DNA of 64,000 bases, taken from contig JALXAX010000074.1 in the NCBI GenBank assembly GCA_026991755.1, forward strand, positions 1 to 64,000, written 5' to 3'. Origin of the DNA: Thiotrichaceae bacterium (GTDB taxonomy: Bacteria; Pseudomonadota; Gammaproteobacteria; Thiotrichales; Thiotrichaceae). Below, one piece after another: positions 63,121 through 64,000 of the stretch. Under the pieces are notes generated by a model, which searched no databases, was not told where the DNA came from, and saw only the letters and a list, made by a program, of their open reading frames with translations. Within the stretch, counting starts at the first letter, position 1, and the number at the start of each line of letters is the position of its first letter. The position numbers and the translations under genes are program-made.

Positions 63121-63196
63121 TAGGTTGGGCTGACGTTAGGAAGCCCAACAAGCGATGTAGCACTCATGTTGGGGTTTGTTCCACACCCACAACCTA
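63121..63196. repeat. Family H REP-like palindrome
   Basis: taggttgggctgacgttagg and gaagcccaac, together with ttggggt and acaaccta at the end, form an imperfect hairpin, bounded by TA. The consensus gtaggttgggctgacg is widespread in bacterial REP elements. It starts 10 nt after the dehydrogenase stop. Confidence 0.7.
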
Positions 63197-63280
63197 CTTG
63201 CTTTATATCAATATTTATATTTCTTTATGGTGATGTCTATGATTGAGATGGCTGGGTAGTCAGGAAAACTTTTGAAACCA

Positions 63281-63886
63281 TTAATAATTAGTATTTGGCT
63301 CTACCAACAGCCCCGCAGTTTCAGCATAAGTGCCAAATATAGCTAATAATATAAATGCAGTACCTACCACCATCCATAGGATATTAGCACCAGAATAAGC
63401 GCTGTTTGTTGTACCTTTAGGATCATCACAGGCTATGTTGATAGCTACTTGAGCTTTGTATAAGGCATAAACAGAAAATGCAAAGAAACCTAGAGTCATG
63501 GTCATTTGCATGGCAACACTGCCTTCCATGTAGGAGGTAAACTGTCCGATGATTGAGGTAACAATGTAAAGAATAGCCATGCCTGTTGCAGACCATACAT
63601 AATCCGTTTCTTTTTGTTGCAGTTTTGAATCAATTCGCTGGAATAATGGAAAAGTAAAAAAGATAGAAAAGATGGCTCTCATGACCGGTAACATTTTTTC
63701 ACCCGTAGCCATCATTTGATTCTTCCAGTTTTGATAAAACCAGTAAATAAAATAAATGCCAAGGGTTAGTATGCTTAGTAGCAGAAACTTTTGCACTGCG
63801 ACTACATAAAACTCACTTTCACTTTTCTCTTCAGTTGATGGTGGCTCTAGCTCTGATTGTGGTGGTTTGTAAATATCGTTATCCAT
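63281..63886 (-). CDS. DUF4234-like membrane protein
   Basis: 201 residues. An acidic/Pro-rich head (YKPPQSELEPPSTEEKSE) precedes four membrane helices (about 32-52, 75-95, 105-125, 170-192). VQKFLLLSILTLGIYFIYWF and YQNWKNQMM resemble DUF4234. Function unknown. AGGAAAACACT precedes ATG. Convergent with the dehydrogenase gene. Confidence 0.75.
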   Translation of the reverse strand: MDNDIYKPPQSELEPPSTEEKSESEFYVVAVQKFLLLSILTLGIYFIYWFYQNWKNQMMATGEKMLPVMRAIFSIFFTFPLFQRIDSKLQQKETDYVWSATGMAILYIVTSIIGQFTSYMEGSVAMQMTMTLGFFAFSVYALYKAQVAINIACDDPKGTTNSAYSGANILWMVVGTAFILLAIFGTYAETAGLLVEPNTNY

Positions 63887-63931
63887 AGTGTTTTCCTAAA
63901 TAGTGTGGTGCTGACAGCTTTATGGCAGTCT

Positions 63932-64000
63932 TTAAACAACTCGTAAGACAAAGTAATTCTTTTTACCGCGTTGCAATAGTACAAACTTATCGTTAATCAA
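63932..64000 (-). CDS. tyrS: C-terminus of probable tyrosyl-tRNA synthetase (partial)
   Basis: 22 codons before the stop at 63932 read LINDKFVLLQRGKKNYFVLR, then VV. RGKKNY in this setting matches the final beta strands of the S4 domain of TyrS (E. coli ends LLRRGKKNYCLICWK). The rest lies outside the window. The match rests on a short stretch, so the call is moderate. Confidence 0.55.
   Translation of the reverse strand: MINDKFVLLQRGKKNYFVLRVV

Overview
The window looks like chromosome of a free-living gammaproteobacterium with an AT-leaning genome. Conserved neighbourhoods support this: dapF-DUF484-xerC, lptM-lysA, trmJ divergent from suhB, mltD-(yafS)-rnhA-dnaQ, lptF-lptG, ycgN-hslR. The gene content (DUF3683 flavo-FeS protein, DUF4212/symporter pair, ChrR-type ECF module, large OmpA/calcium-repeat surface proteins) would suit a marine or sulfur-oxidising Thiotrichales-like lineage, but that placement is a guess. 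I saw no rRNA, tRNA or CRISPR array.

Layout. 1-2754 (-) is the N-terminal 918 residues of a large surface protein (signal peptide, probable beta-barrel, OmpA domain, then 91-residue Ig-like repeats running off the edge). A 4-TM protein and a 1077-residue Met/Pro-rich TSP3-repeat OmpA lipid-free envelope protein follow. 7.3-10.3 kb holds rsmA, hemW, an unknown gene and a glutaredoxin. 10.37-11.94 kb is an insertion-sequence graveyard (IS256, IS110/IS5 chimera, IS5). 11.9-17.0 kb has two tandem BY-kinase/Wzc paralogues without wza/wzb. 17.1-21.4 kb is ilvE, a zinc-finger gene, lpxL, lptF and lptG on the minus strand. 21.6-27.4 kb has dapF, DUF484, xerC, then lysA, lptM and gltA on the other strand. 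27.5-35.8 kb has ycgN- and hslR-like genes, purD, small envelope proteins, a lipoprotein hydrolase, an ECF sigma/ChrR pair, DUF2797 and grxD. 36-49.5 kb has a DUF937-like membrane protein, trmJ, suhB, surface-sugar-type membrane enzymes, an SGNH/cadherin lipoprotein, a cold-shock gene, 5-FCL, mltD, a methyltransferase, rnhA and dnaQ. 49.6-64 kb has a DUF255 protein, an ABC-2 exporter, an FAD oxidoreductase, ligE, a symporter pair, ccdAB, the 1281-residue DUF3683 dehydrogenase, and the tail of a probable tyrS.

The most unusual signal is a set of at least eight unrelated short inverted-repeat elements (about 75-205 bp, MITE-like). Nearly all are bounded by TA at both ends, and none carries a transposase gene. 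Four genes (14723, 34379, 36170 and 37447 entries) end with a stop codon made of the flanking TA plus the first purine of such an element, so insertion appears to have set their C-termini. A glutaredoxin C-terminus also runs into a remnant. The envelope theme is strong: LPS export and maturation (lpxL, lptF, lptG, lptM), peptidoglycan-binding OmpA proteins, a lytic transglycosylase, BY-kinases and adhesin-type repeats.
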